Below, in pieces: positions 25,521 through 33,443 of a stretch of DNA of 64,000 nt. The notes beneath the pieces were generated by a model. It was not told the origin of the DNA, did no database searches, and saw nothing but the letters and a program-made list of their open reading frames with translations. This DNA comes from Sphingosinicella terrae. GTDB lineage: Bacteria; Pseudomonadota; Alphaproteobacteria; Sphingomonadales; Sphingomonadaceae. The stretch covers positions 62,001-126,000 of the forward strand of contig NZ_QDFY01000009.1 in assembly GCF_003347635.1 (NCBI RefSeq), in the 5' to 3' direction. The position numbers and the translations under genes were made by a program. The stretch's first letter is position 1; each line of letters starts with the position of its first letter.

Positions 25521-27200
25521 CTAGAAATTGCCTCGCAGCTCGGCGATCTCGTCGTCGCGGCCGGTCATCTCCCATCGGATGAGGGAGATGGGGATGGCGC
25601 CGGCGGCGCGGAACGCGTCGTGGAAGCGATGGAGGTCGAAGTCCGTCCCGAGCTGCATCGATCGCTCGGCGAGCAGCCGCTCGAGCTCCACCTTGCCGAT
25701 ATAATAGCCGATGCCGTATCCGGGCTGGCGCAGATAAAGCTCGATGTCGAACTGGGCGATGGCATCGTCCTCGTCCATCCAGCGCGGCGTCCGGTTGATG
25801 AGCGACCGGTTCGCTTGCGCCCAGGTCCATTCATTGGCATGCATCCGCAGCTCCGGGAGCAGGCGTGCGGCTCGCTTGGCGCCGAGTATATAGTCGATCT
25901 CGCGCGTGCGCGGCCGTTCGTCGAGCAGCCCCGCCTGGAGAATCATCTCCTCGAGATAGAAGGCCCAGCCTTCGTTGCGCAGGCCGTCGACGAAGAAAAG
26001 CCGCCGCTGGCCGCGGATCGGGCGGGTGTCCCGGCTGGCCTGGAGCTGGTCGAAGGCGTGGCCGGGAAGATTGTGGGCCCGCAGCGGCAGGCCGTCGCGG
26101 AACTCGGTCTGGAAGAAGAAGTGGACGTTCTCCGGATCGTCGAACAGGCCGGGCCGGCTCGGGTCGCGTTCCGCGGGAAGGATATAGGGTCCTTCCTCCG
26201 GATCGTGCTGGACATAGTGGGGGATGGTCACCCAGCCGTTCCGGAGGAAGCCAAGAAGCTCGTTGTCCTCGCGCGCCCGCTTCGCATCGAACTCGGCGCG
26301 CGTGCGGACCATCGGCAGCTCGGGCAGGCCCCTGTTGCGATGCTCCTCGATGCGCAGGAATGCGATCATGCGCTGGTATTCGCGCTCGCCGATCGTCTCG
26401 ACCTCGTCGGCCGTGTAGGGCAGCAGGAGGACGTGGCGCAGATACCAGTCGTAATTCTCGCGTCCGACGCCGCCATGGGCCGGCAGGCCCGCCTCGATGT
26501 CCTCGAGCCAGACGAGGAAGTTCGCCGCCGCGGCGCGGGCCGCGAGAGCGGGCGCGATCAGCTCGGGATGATGGGCGCGAACGTCCTCGGCGAGCCGTCC
26601 GAAGACGTTCACCTCGATCCTCTTCTGCTGGACGGCGAGGCGGGCGAGGTCGCCCCGAGGATCGGTGAGGTTCGCGCGCGCCTGGCGCAGCGCCTCGGGT
26701 ACGGCTTCAAGCTGGGCCTTCAGCGCTCGCACCTGCTCGGCCGTGGCGGGGAGCTGCGGGATGCTGAAGGCGCCGTGCATCTTGGGGCCGAAGCCCAGGT
26801 TGGTCGTGCTGTAGAAAGCGGGGTCGCGCTTCCACGGCTGGACGACCCGGTGCTGGAACTCCATCCCGCGCATCTCGGCAAGGACGAGCATGTAGTCGAC
26901 GCGCCGCGAAACGGGCCATTGGCTGTCGTCGATCGCGCGCAGTCGCTCCATGAAGCGCTGAAGTCCGGAATATTGGACGGACATGGCGGCCGGCGAGTAA
27001 TCCGGCACGCCATCGCGCATCGGCGGCGGCACGAAGGCGCGGAACTCGCCGTAGAGGGCGACCAGCTCCTGATACCTGGCCGGCACCGCCTCGGACGCGA
27101 CCGCGGCGGGCACGGCGGCCGGCGCCTGGGCCGCGCCGGCCGAAGCGGCGGCGAGCGCCAACAAGGAGACCGTCGTCGGGGCGAGCAGGCGTCGGATCAT
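25521..27200 (-). CDS. DUF885-family putative peptidase, paralogue A
   Basis: Exported protein of 559 aa in the DUF885 family (helical, metallopeptidase-like; biochemical role poorly known). The signal peptide is MIRRLLAPTTVSLLALAAASAGA. Family landmarks are PDYSPAAM, VDYMLVLAEMRGMEF, YDWYLRHVLLLPYTADEV and, near the C-terminus, RNEGWAFYLEEM and QPGYGIGYYIGKVELERL. The canonical HE-x2-PGH site instead reads AHNLPGH, losing the first His and the Glu. ATG 27200 is preferred over 27215 because GGGAGG lies upstream of it. It follows the aminotransferase by about 25 bp in one operon. Paralogues lie at 28.4, 35.7 and 40.2 kb. Confidence 0.85.
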   Translation of the reverse strand: MIRRLLAPTTVSLLALAAASAGAAQAPAAVPAAVASEAVPARYQELVALYGEFRAFVPPPMRDGVPDYSPAAMSVQYSGLQRFMERLRAIDDSQWPVSRRVDYMLVLAEMRGMEFQHRVVQPWKRDPAFYSTTNLGFGPKMHGAFSIPQLPATAEQVRALKAQLEAVPEALRQARANLTDPRGDLARLAVQQKRIEVNVFGRLAEDVRAHHPELIAPALAARAAAANFLVWLEDIEAGLPAHGGVGRENYDWYLRHVLLLPYTADEVETIGEREYQRMIAFLRIEEHRNRGLPELPMVRTRAEFDAKRAREDNELLGFLRNGWVTIPHYVQHDPEEGPYILPAERDPSRPGLFDDPENVHFFFQTEFRDGLPLRAHNLPGHAFDQLQASRDTRPIRGQRRLFFVDGLRNEGWAFYLEEMILQAGLLDERPRTREIDYILGAKRAARLLPELRMHANEWTWAQANRSLINRTPRWMDEDDAIAQFDIELYLRQPGYGIGYYIGKVELERLLAERSMQLGTDFDLHRFHDAFRAAGAIPISLIRWEMTGRDDEIAELRGNF

Positions 27201-27225
27201 CGTCTTCCCTCCCATGCGCGACGGC

Positions 27226-28395
27226 CTACAGCCGGTTGAAGAAGCGGCTCAGCCGCTCCATCGCTTCGTTCAGGTGGGCCTCGGATACCGAGCCAAAGCA
27301 GATACGCAGATGTCCCTCGCCCGCCGGCCCGTAGAAGGCGCCCGACTCGGTGACGACATGCGCCTCCTCGAGAATCGCGGTGGCGAGCTCCTCGGAGTCG
27401 CGTCCCGTCCCGCGGATGTCGGGAAAGGCGTAGATGGTACCCTCGGGCATGGCGCAGGTGACGCCGGGCATCTGATTGAGCGCCCGCACGACGAGGTCGC
27501 GCTTGCGGCGGTCGGCCTCGACCATCGCGTGCATCGGCTCCAACGGACCGGTCACCGCCGCGTGCGCGCCCTCCTGGACGAAGACGTTCACATGGGTGAC
27601 GTCCGTCATGACGATGCGCAGGATGGCCGGGATCAGCTTCGCGTCGGCGGCGAGATAGCCGATGCGCCAGCCGTCCATCGAATACGCCTTGGTGAAGGCG
27701 AAGCAGGTGATGGTTCGCTCGCGCATGCCCGGCAGGCTGGCGATGCTGACATGCTCGGCCTTGTCGTAGGTGATATATTCGTACACCTCGTCGGAAAGGA
27801 CGAGCAGGTCGTGGGCGATGGCGAGGTCGGCGAGGTCCTGAAGCTCCTCGCGCGTATAGACCCGCCCGGTCGGGTTGGCCGGGTTGACCAGAACGATCAT
27901 CCGCGTGCGCGGCGTGATGCGGGCGGCGATCGCCGCCTTGTCGATGGCGAAGTTGCGCGAAGCGTCCAGCGGCGCGGTCACGATACGGCCCCCGGCCATC
28001 TCCGATTTGCCGATATGCTGCGGATAATAAGGCTCGAGCAGGATCACCTCGTCGCCCGGATCGATCGCCGCCATGAAGGCCGCGAAGGAGCCGTGAGTGA
28101 GGCCGTTGGTGACGAGGATCTCGTCGACGCCGTAGTCGAGCCGGTTGAAATCGCGCAGCTTCGCCGCCAGCGCCTCGCGCAAGCTCAAGGTGCCGCGGAA
28201 GTCCCCATAATGGACGATGCCGGCGTCGAGCGCGCGCTTGACCGCTTCCTTGATGTGGCCAGGCGTGTCGGCATGGGGCCGGCCGAACTCGAGATGGATG
28301 AGGTCGAGTCCCTCCGCTTCGAGCCGCGCGGCCTTCTCGTACATGCCGAAGCTCTTCTTCGAGCCCAGGACGAGCCGCTGAGCGGGCCATTTCAT
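27226..28395 (-). CDS. PLP-dependent aminotransferase, class I/II
   Basis: Fold-type I aminotransferase of 389 aa, expected to convert an amino acid and a 2-oxo acid reversibly. Landmarks are the substrate-loop IHLEFGRPHADTP, VTNGLTHGSFAAFMAAIDPGDEV, ILLEPYYPQH, LVNPANPTGRVYTREEL, LSDEVYEYITYD, and the PLP lysine in FTKAYSMDGWRIGY (about residue 236; FTK where many members have FSK). The C-terminal Arg motif is HLRICFGSV. Sandwiched 12 bp after one DUF885 gene and about 25 bp before another, it probably acts on amino acids they release. The indolepyruvate oxidoreductase 15 kb away could take the 2-oxo acid product. Exact substrate unknown. Confidence 0.93.
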   Translation of the reverse strand: MKWPAQRLVLGSKKSFGMYEKAARLEAEGLDLIHLEFGRPHADTPGHIKEAVKRALDAGIVHYGDFRGTLSLREALAAKLRDFNRLDYGVDEILVTNGLTHGSFAAFMAAIDPGDEVILLEPYYPQHIGKSEMAGGRIVTAPLDASRNFAIDKAAIAARITPRTRMIVLVNPANPTGRVYTREELQDLADLAIAHDLLVLSDEVYEYITYDKAEHVSIASLPGMRERTITCFAFTKAYSMDGWRIGYLAADAKLIPAILRIVMTDVTHVNVFVQEGAHAAVTGPLEPMHAMVEADRRKRDLVVRALNQMPGVTCAMPEGTIYAFPDIRGTGRDSEELATAILEEAHVVTESGAFYGPAGEGHLRICFGSVSEAHLNEAMERLSRFFNRL

Positions 28396-28407
28396 CGCCG
28401 GTCCTCC

Positions 28408-30120
28408 TCAGTCGCGCCGGAGCTGCGAGAGCGGCGTGTGCGCCCAGAAGCGCGAGACTTCGTCGTCGTTCCCGGTGAGGTCGTAGCGCAGCAGCGACAC
28501 CGGCAGCCGGCCGGTGTTCAACAGATAATCGTGGAATGCGCGCAGGGAGAAGGCATCCCCGAGCTGCCGCTTGCGATCGACCAGCAGCCGCTGGAGCTGC
28601 ATCATGCCGATCGTGTAGGTCATGCCGTAGCCCGGCGGGCGGCGGATATAGATGCCCGCATCGACCCGCGCGACATTGTCGTCGAGGTAGGGCGTCCATT
28701 CCTTCCAGAACTCCATCACCTGCTCGACGCTCATCTCGTTGCGCTGCATCCGGACGTCGCCGATTGTGCGGGCGGCCCGGAACAGGCCGAAGATGTAGAT
28801 GAGCTCGCGCGTGCGCGGCCGCTCGTCGAAAAGGCCGAGCTGGAGCGCCGTCTCCTCGAGATAGAAGCCCCAGCCCTCGGTGCGTCCGCTGTCCGAGATG
28901 TGGGCCCGGATCGGGTGCTGGACGCGGCGGGCCGCATGGCCGTCGAACCGGTGGCCCGGAAAGGTAGCGTGCAGATGATCCGGAGAGGCGTCGCGGAACT
29001 GGATCTGCTCCCAGAACATCGGCCCGTTCTCGCGGACGATCCAGGGCGCGTTGTAGCCCATCTCCTGGTAGGTCCTGGGCATATAGTCGGGGATGGTGAG
29101 GATCTCCTCCTCGGCCAGCCAGCGCCGGATCATCGCGTCCGTCCCCGCGAGCTGGGCTTCATATTCCTCACCCGACTGCGCCAGTTCGACCTCAGGAAGC
29201 TCGCGGTTGCGGTGCCGCTCGGTCGTGTAGAAGGCCCAATGCCGTTCCAGCTCGCGTTGCGCGAGGGTGACGATATCGTCCGAATCGTAGGGCATCAGCC
29301 GCACGTTGGTGAGGAACCAGTCATAGGCGGCGCGGCCGACGCCGGCCTTAGCGGTCATCCGCGGGCGGTTCGCGGCCAGCCAGTCGCGGAATTCCACAAT
29401 AGCCTGCTCGGCCGCTCTGATGTCGGCGACCAGATCCGGCTGCTGCTGCTCGGCGCGGCCGCGAAGGTCGGCGAACCAGCCGATCAGGCCGGCGGGCTCC
29501 ACCGCACGATAGGGCATGCCGTGGCCGACGCCGTCGCCGTTGGAGAGATTGTGGAGGGCGAGGTCGGCATAGTCGCCCGCGACCGAATCGAGGTTGATGA
29601 GCGCCTGGGCCAGCTTGGCGGGGATGCTCCGCAGCCGAGTCCGGAGGGCGGCGAGCTCCTCACCCTCCAGCGGAAGCTCCGTGTAGGCGAGGCGCTGGAT
29701 CTCGTCGACATACATTCCCGGATCGCGCGCCCACGGCTTGGTGACGTTGAGCGTGAAATCCTCGAGGTCCATTTGCGCGCGGACGGCGAGATAGTCGACC
29801 TGCTTGTGCCGGTCCCAGCTGGCGACAGCGAAGTCGGGGAGGCGTGCCTGGAACGCCCTGAGCTCGGCGCGGCGGCGATCCGTCGCGGCGGGGCTGTAGT
29901 CGACGACGCCGTCGGCCGGCCGCGCCGTCCGCCAGGCGTGGAATTGAGTGAAGAGCGCAACGAAGTCGTCATAGCTGCCGGCCCCGTTCGGCGGACCCGG
30001 TCGCTCCGGCCCCGCCTGGGCGGCCTGGGCCGGCGAATCGGCCCAAGCGGCGGATGGTGCGAGCGCCGCCGCGCTCGTCATCAGCCAAGCCAAGAAAAGC
30101 CCCGTTCCCCTTCGCATCAT
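28408..30120 (-). CDS. DUF885-family putative peptidase, paralogue B
   Basis: Exported DUF885 protein of 570 aa, first gene of the minus-strand operon. The signal peptide is MMRRGTGLFLAWLMTSAAALAPSAAWA. Landmarks are VDYSPAATDRRRAELRAF, VDYLAVRAQMDLEDF, YDWFLTNVRLMPYDSDDIV, RTEGWGFYLEE and RPPGYGMTYTIGMMQLQRLL. The HE-x2-PGH site reads HATFPGH, so the first His remains but the Glu is Ala. The open frame extends to 30348, but ATG 30120 has GGAGGT 6 nt upstream and starts the signal peptide. It is divergent from the TonB receptor at 30511. Confidence 0.86.
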   Translation of the reverse strand: MMRRGTGLFLAWLMTSAAALAPSAAWADSPAQAAQAGPERPGPPNGAGSYDDFVALFTQFHAWRTARPADGVVDYSPAATDRRRAELRAFQARLPDFAVASWDRHKQVDYLAVRAQMDLEDFTLNVTKPWARDPGMYVDEIQRLAYTELPLEGEELAALRTRLRSIPAKLAQALINLDSVAGDYADLALHNLSNGDGVGHGMPYRAVEPAGLIGWFADLRGRAEQQQPDLVADIRAAEQAIVEFRDWLAANRPRMTAKAGVGRAAYDWFLTNVRLMPYDSDDIVTLAQRELERHWAFYTTERHRNRELPEVELAQSGEEYEAQLAGTDAMIRRWLAEEEILTIPDYMPRTYQEMGYNAPWIVRENGPMFWEQIQFRDASPDHLHATFPGHRFDGHAARRVQHPIRAHISDSGRTEGWGFYLEETALQLGLFDERPRTRELIYIFGLFRAARTIGDVRMQRNEMSVEQVMEFWKEWTPYLDDNVARVDAGIYIRRPPGYGMTYTIGMMQLQRLLVDRKRQLGDAFSLRAFHDYLLNTGRLPVSLLRYDLTGNDDEVSRFWAHTPLSQLRRD

Positions 30121-30510
30121 CTCGCACCTCCACCCTTGGTGCCGGCGTGGTTGGCCGCCGTGCCGGCCGTGCGCCGATCTCAAGCACTCCAATTCATGTG
30201 AATATGGACATAGTTTCGTTTCGGCGCGCGGGTCAATCCGCAAATCGGCGGTAGCGCCGGCGAATTGGCGTGCCGCCGCCGGTCGCGCCGGTGGCGAATC
30301 GCGCCGAGTGCCGTGTTTTTCCCGGTATGAAACTGGGCAGCGAATCACGCATGAGCCCCGCTAGCGGGCGGACGCCGCTCGGCGCAATGCGCTGAGATCG
30401 GTCAATTTTTCACGTCATCCGGCAAGCCGCTTGATCGCCGCTCCTAATTATGATCAAAATCACGCATATTCTCACTCAAAAAAGCACATGCCGTGGGGCG
30501 GGAGGGAGCG
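30121..30510. promoter_or_regulatory. Divergent promoter region of the catabolic block
   Basis: This 390-base gap separates the divergent DUF885-B operon and the TonB receptor series, and is clearly AT-richer than its surroundings near 30190-30215 and 30440-30490. It has a small palindrome ATTCATGTGAAT at 30192-30203. Related elements CATATTCACAT (complement, 30196-30206) and CATATTCTCAC (plus, 30465-30475) each face one gene. These are candidate operators; the regulator is unknown (the MarR gene at 49.8 kb is one candidate). Confidence 0.35.
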
Positions 30511-33393
30511 ATGATGGATATGAAGCGGGGTAGGGCGACGAGGACGAATCTAAGGGGTGGCTCCGCCATCCTCCTGGCGGTGCTGGCCGCCGATGCCGTG
30601 TTTGCGCAGGCCGTGGAAGAGCCAGTCGCCGTCGACACGGCGCCCGAGACGGCCCTGCAGGGCGATGCGGGCGGCGAGGCGATCGTCATCACCGGATCGC
30701 GCATCCCGCGGCCCGACGTCGAGTCGAACAGCCCGGTGAACGTGATCGGCGAGGAGGAGATCCAGCTCACCGCCGCGAACGAGACCGAGCAGATCTTGAA
30801 CTCCATGCCGCAATTCGTGGCGGGCTTCGGCTCGCAATCGAACAATCCGGGCAACGGCACGGCGACGGTCAACCTGCGTAACCTCGGCACCGTCCGGACG
30901 CTGGTCCTGATGAACGGCCGCCGCATCGTCGGCTCCGGCGAGGACGGCGTCGTCGACATCAACATGATCCCTCCGGCGCTGATCAGCCGCGTTGACGTCG
31001 TCACCGGCGGCGCCTCTGCCGTCTATGGCTCGGACGCCATGGCCGGCGTCGTCAATTTCATCATGAAGGATGATTTCGAGGGAATGGAGATCGGCGGCTC
31101 GGCCGGTGTCTCGAGCCGCGGCGACAGCGCGCGCTACAATATCGACCTCACCGTGGGCGGCAATTTCGCCGACGGCCGCGGCAATGTCGTCTTCTACGCC
31201 AACTATTTCGATCGTGCGCAGACCCGCGGTGCGGCTCGCGACCATGCCACTTTGTTCCTGGTCGACGCGGTGCAGAACGGCCAGGGCGTGCTCGTCCCGG
31301 GCGGAAATGCGGTGACGCCGCAGGGCACGATCTTCTCGCCCTCCCTGGTCGGCCTGACCGATCCGTTCGGCAACGTGATCGGGCCGCAGGGCATCTTCTT
31401 CGCGGAGGAGGGCTGGCGCGCCTACCGGACGAGCGACGGCTTCAACGACCGTCCGTTCAACAACCTCCAGCTTCCCTTGGAGCGCATCCAGGCGGCGGTG
31501 CTCGGCCACTACGAAGTGACCGACGACATCACCTTCTTTTGGGAAGGCACCTATGCCCGCACGCGGGTGAACTCGACGCTGGGAGCGCTGCCGATGAGCA
31601 GCTCGGGCTTCATCCCGGGCTTTCAGCTCGACCTGCGCAATCCCTATCTACCGGACACGCTGCGCGACTTCCTGAGCGTCAATCTCGATGCGGACGGCAA
31701 CAATCTCGTCCCGTTGAACATCAATCGCCGCGTCCTCGAATCCGGCCCCCGCACCAGCGACCAGACCCGCGATTTCTGGCGGGCCGTCGTCGGCCTGCGG
31801 GGCGGCCTCACCGATCAGCTGAACTGGGAAGTCTTCTTCAACCACGGCGAGAATGACCTCACCGACGAGCAGGGCGGCGGCGTCCTCATCGACAATTTTG
31901 CCGCCATGTTCCTGACGGACCCCAACGATCCCTTCTCCTGCGCCAATGGCGATCCGGACTGCGTCGTCATCAATCCGTTCGGACGCGACGCGCTCACCCA
32001 GGAGATGGTCGACTATTACAATGTCGATCTGGTGAACCACACCCGCGTCCGGCAGACCCAGGTCGGCGGCACGATCAGCGGCTCGCTCTTCTCGCTTCCC
32101 GCCGGCGACGTCGGCATCGCGGTCGGCGCCGAGTATCGCAAGGAGTCGGCACGCTTCCAGCCAGACCAGCTCTACGTGCTCGGCGAGGCGATCTCACGTT
32201 CCGCCGGCCTGCAGCCGACTGGCGGCAGCTATGACGTCACCGAAGTGTTCGGCGAACTGTACGTGCCGATCCTGGCGGATCGGCCGGGCTTCGAGCTGCT
32301 CGCCTTCGAGGGCGGCATCCGCTTCTCCGACTATTCGACGGCGGGTTCGGTCCTGTCATACAAGCTGGGCGGCGAATATTCCCCGTTCCGCGGCCTCAAG
32401 TTCCGCGGCCTCTACCAGCGGGCGGTGCGCGCGCCGAACATCACCGAGCTCTACTCGGGCGCCACGAACACCGCGCCGCTCGCGACCGACTTCTGCAACG
32501 CGACGCCGACGCGGACGGCCGCCGAGCGTGCCTTCTGCCTCGAGTTGGGCGTCCCGGCGGCGCTGATCGACGTCTTCCAGCAGGAGAATGTGCAGATCCG
32601 CGCCGTCACCGGTGGCAATCCGGATCTGTTCGAGGAGACGTCCGATACCTGGTCGGTCGGTGCGGTGGTCCGTCCGGACTTCATCCCGAACCTCCAATTC
32701 ACCGTCGACTATTACAACATCAAGATCACCGACGCGATCGCGCTGTTCGGCGGTGGCCTCCAACCGACGATCAACGCCTGCCGGGGCAATCTCTCGCTCG
32801 ACAACCCGTTCTGCGTCCCGCTGCAGACTCGTACGCCCGACGGACAGCTCCAGGACGTGCCGCTGCGCAACCAGAACATCGCCGAGATCACCGCATCGGG
32901 CATCGACTTCCGGCTCGACTACCGCCACGGGATCGGGCGCTACGGCGAACTCTCCTACTTCATTGCCGGTGCCTATCTCTTTGAGAACGAGACGACGAGC
33001 AGCCCGGTGCTCAACCCGATCGATTGCGCCGGCTTCATCGGCGGCGGAAGCTGCGGCAGCGCCAATCCGAAGTGGCGGTTCAGCCAGCGCCTGACCTGGG
33101 AGTTTGACGCGTATCAGATCTCGCTGCGTCACCGCTTCGTCGGATCGGCCAGGGACGGTCGCATCGCGGCGGCCATCTCGACGGGCTCGGCGCCGCCGCT
33201 GCTGGCGGTGCCGAGAACGCCGGACGTCCACTATTTCGACCTCAGCGCCAACGTGCGGGTGAACGATCGCTTCCGGTTCTACGGCACCGTCGACAACCTC
33301 TTCGACCGCGATCCGCCGTTCCAGCTCTACGAGCGGCAGACCTATGACGCTATCGGCCGCCGCTTCACCGTCGGCTTCACGGCGAACTTCTGA
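30511..33393 (+). CDS. TonB-dependent receptor of the catabolic block
   Basis: Outer-membrane TonB-dependent receptor of 960 aa without an STN domain. A signal peptide (about 1-32, ending AVFAQ) precedes TonB-box/plug sequences (EAIVITGSRIPRP, VNLRNLGTVRTLVLMNGRRIV, SRVDVVTGGASAVYGSDAMAGVVNFIM). A long barrel follows and ends in the typical aromatic terminus RRFTVGFTANF. Extracellular loops contain paired Cys (FSCANGDPDCVV, DFCNATPT...AFCLELG, NACRGNL...NPFCV, DCAGFIGGGSCGS). ATG 30511 is chosen for GGAGGG 4-5 nt upstream. It heads the series with the S9 peptidase and DUF885 genes, so peptides are the most likely cargo (inference). Confidence 0.95.
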   Translation: MMDMKRGRATRTNLRGGSAILLAVLAADAVFAQAVEEPVAVDTAPETALQGDAGGEAIVITGSRIPRPDVESNSPVNVIGEEEIQLTAANETEQILNSMPQFVAGFGSQSNNPGNGTATVNLRNLGTVRTLVLMNGRRIVGSGEDGVVDINMIPPALISRVDVVTGGASAVYGSDAMAGVVNFIMKDDFEGMEIGGSAGVSSRGDSARYNIDLTVGGNFADGRGNVVFYANYFDRAQTRGAARDHATLFLVDAVQNGQGVLVPGGNAVTPQGTIFSPSLVGLTDPFGNVIGPQGIFFAEEGWRAYRTSDGFNDRPFNNLQLPLERIQAAVLGHYEVTDDITFFWEGTYARTRVNSTLGALPMSSSGFIPGFQLDLRNPYLPDTLRDFLSVNLDADGNNLVPLNINRRVLESGPRTSDQTRDFWRAVVGLRGGLTDQLNWEVFFNHGENDLTDEQGGGVLIDNFAAMFLTDPNDPFSCANGDPDCVVINPFGRDALTQEMVDYYNVDLVNHTRVRQTQVGGTISGSLFSLPAGDVGIAVGAEYRKESARFQPDQLYVLGEAISRSAGLQPTGGSYDVTEVFGELYVPILADRPGFELLAFEGGIRFSDYSTAGSVLSYKLGGEYSPFRGLKFRGLYQRAVRAPNITELYSGATNTAPLATDFCNATPTRTAAERAFCLELGVPAALIDVFQQENVQIRAVTGGNPDLFEETSDTWSVGAVVRPDFIPNLQFTVDYYNIKITDAIALFGGGLQPTINACRGNLSLDNPFCVPLQTRTPDGQLQDVPLRNQNIAEITASGIDFRLDYRHGIGRYGELSYFIAGAYLFENETTSSPVLNPIDCAGFIGGGSCGSANPKWRFSQRLTWEFDAYQISLRHRFVGSARDGRIAAAISTGSAPPLLAVPRTPDVHYFDLSANVRVNDRFRFYGTVDNLFDRDPPFQLYERQTYDAIGRRFTVGFTANF

Positions 33394-33443
33394 GGCGAAA
33401 GGGCGGTCGACACGGGTCCAGGCATTCTCGAAAAAGCATTGTT

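Noticed and set aside
27214-30201. 995-codon plus-strand open frame
   Set aside because: It is antisense to the aminotransferase and DUF885-B genes, whose minus-strand products show clear family motifs. The plus-strand translation shows none.
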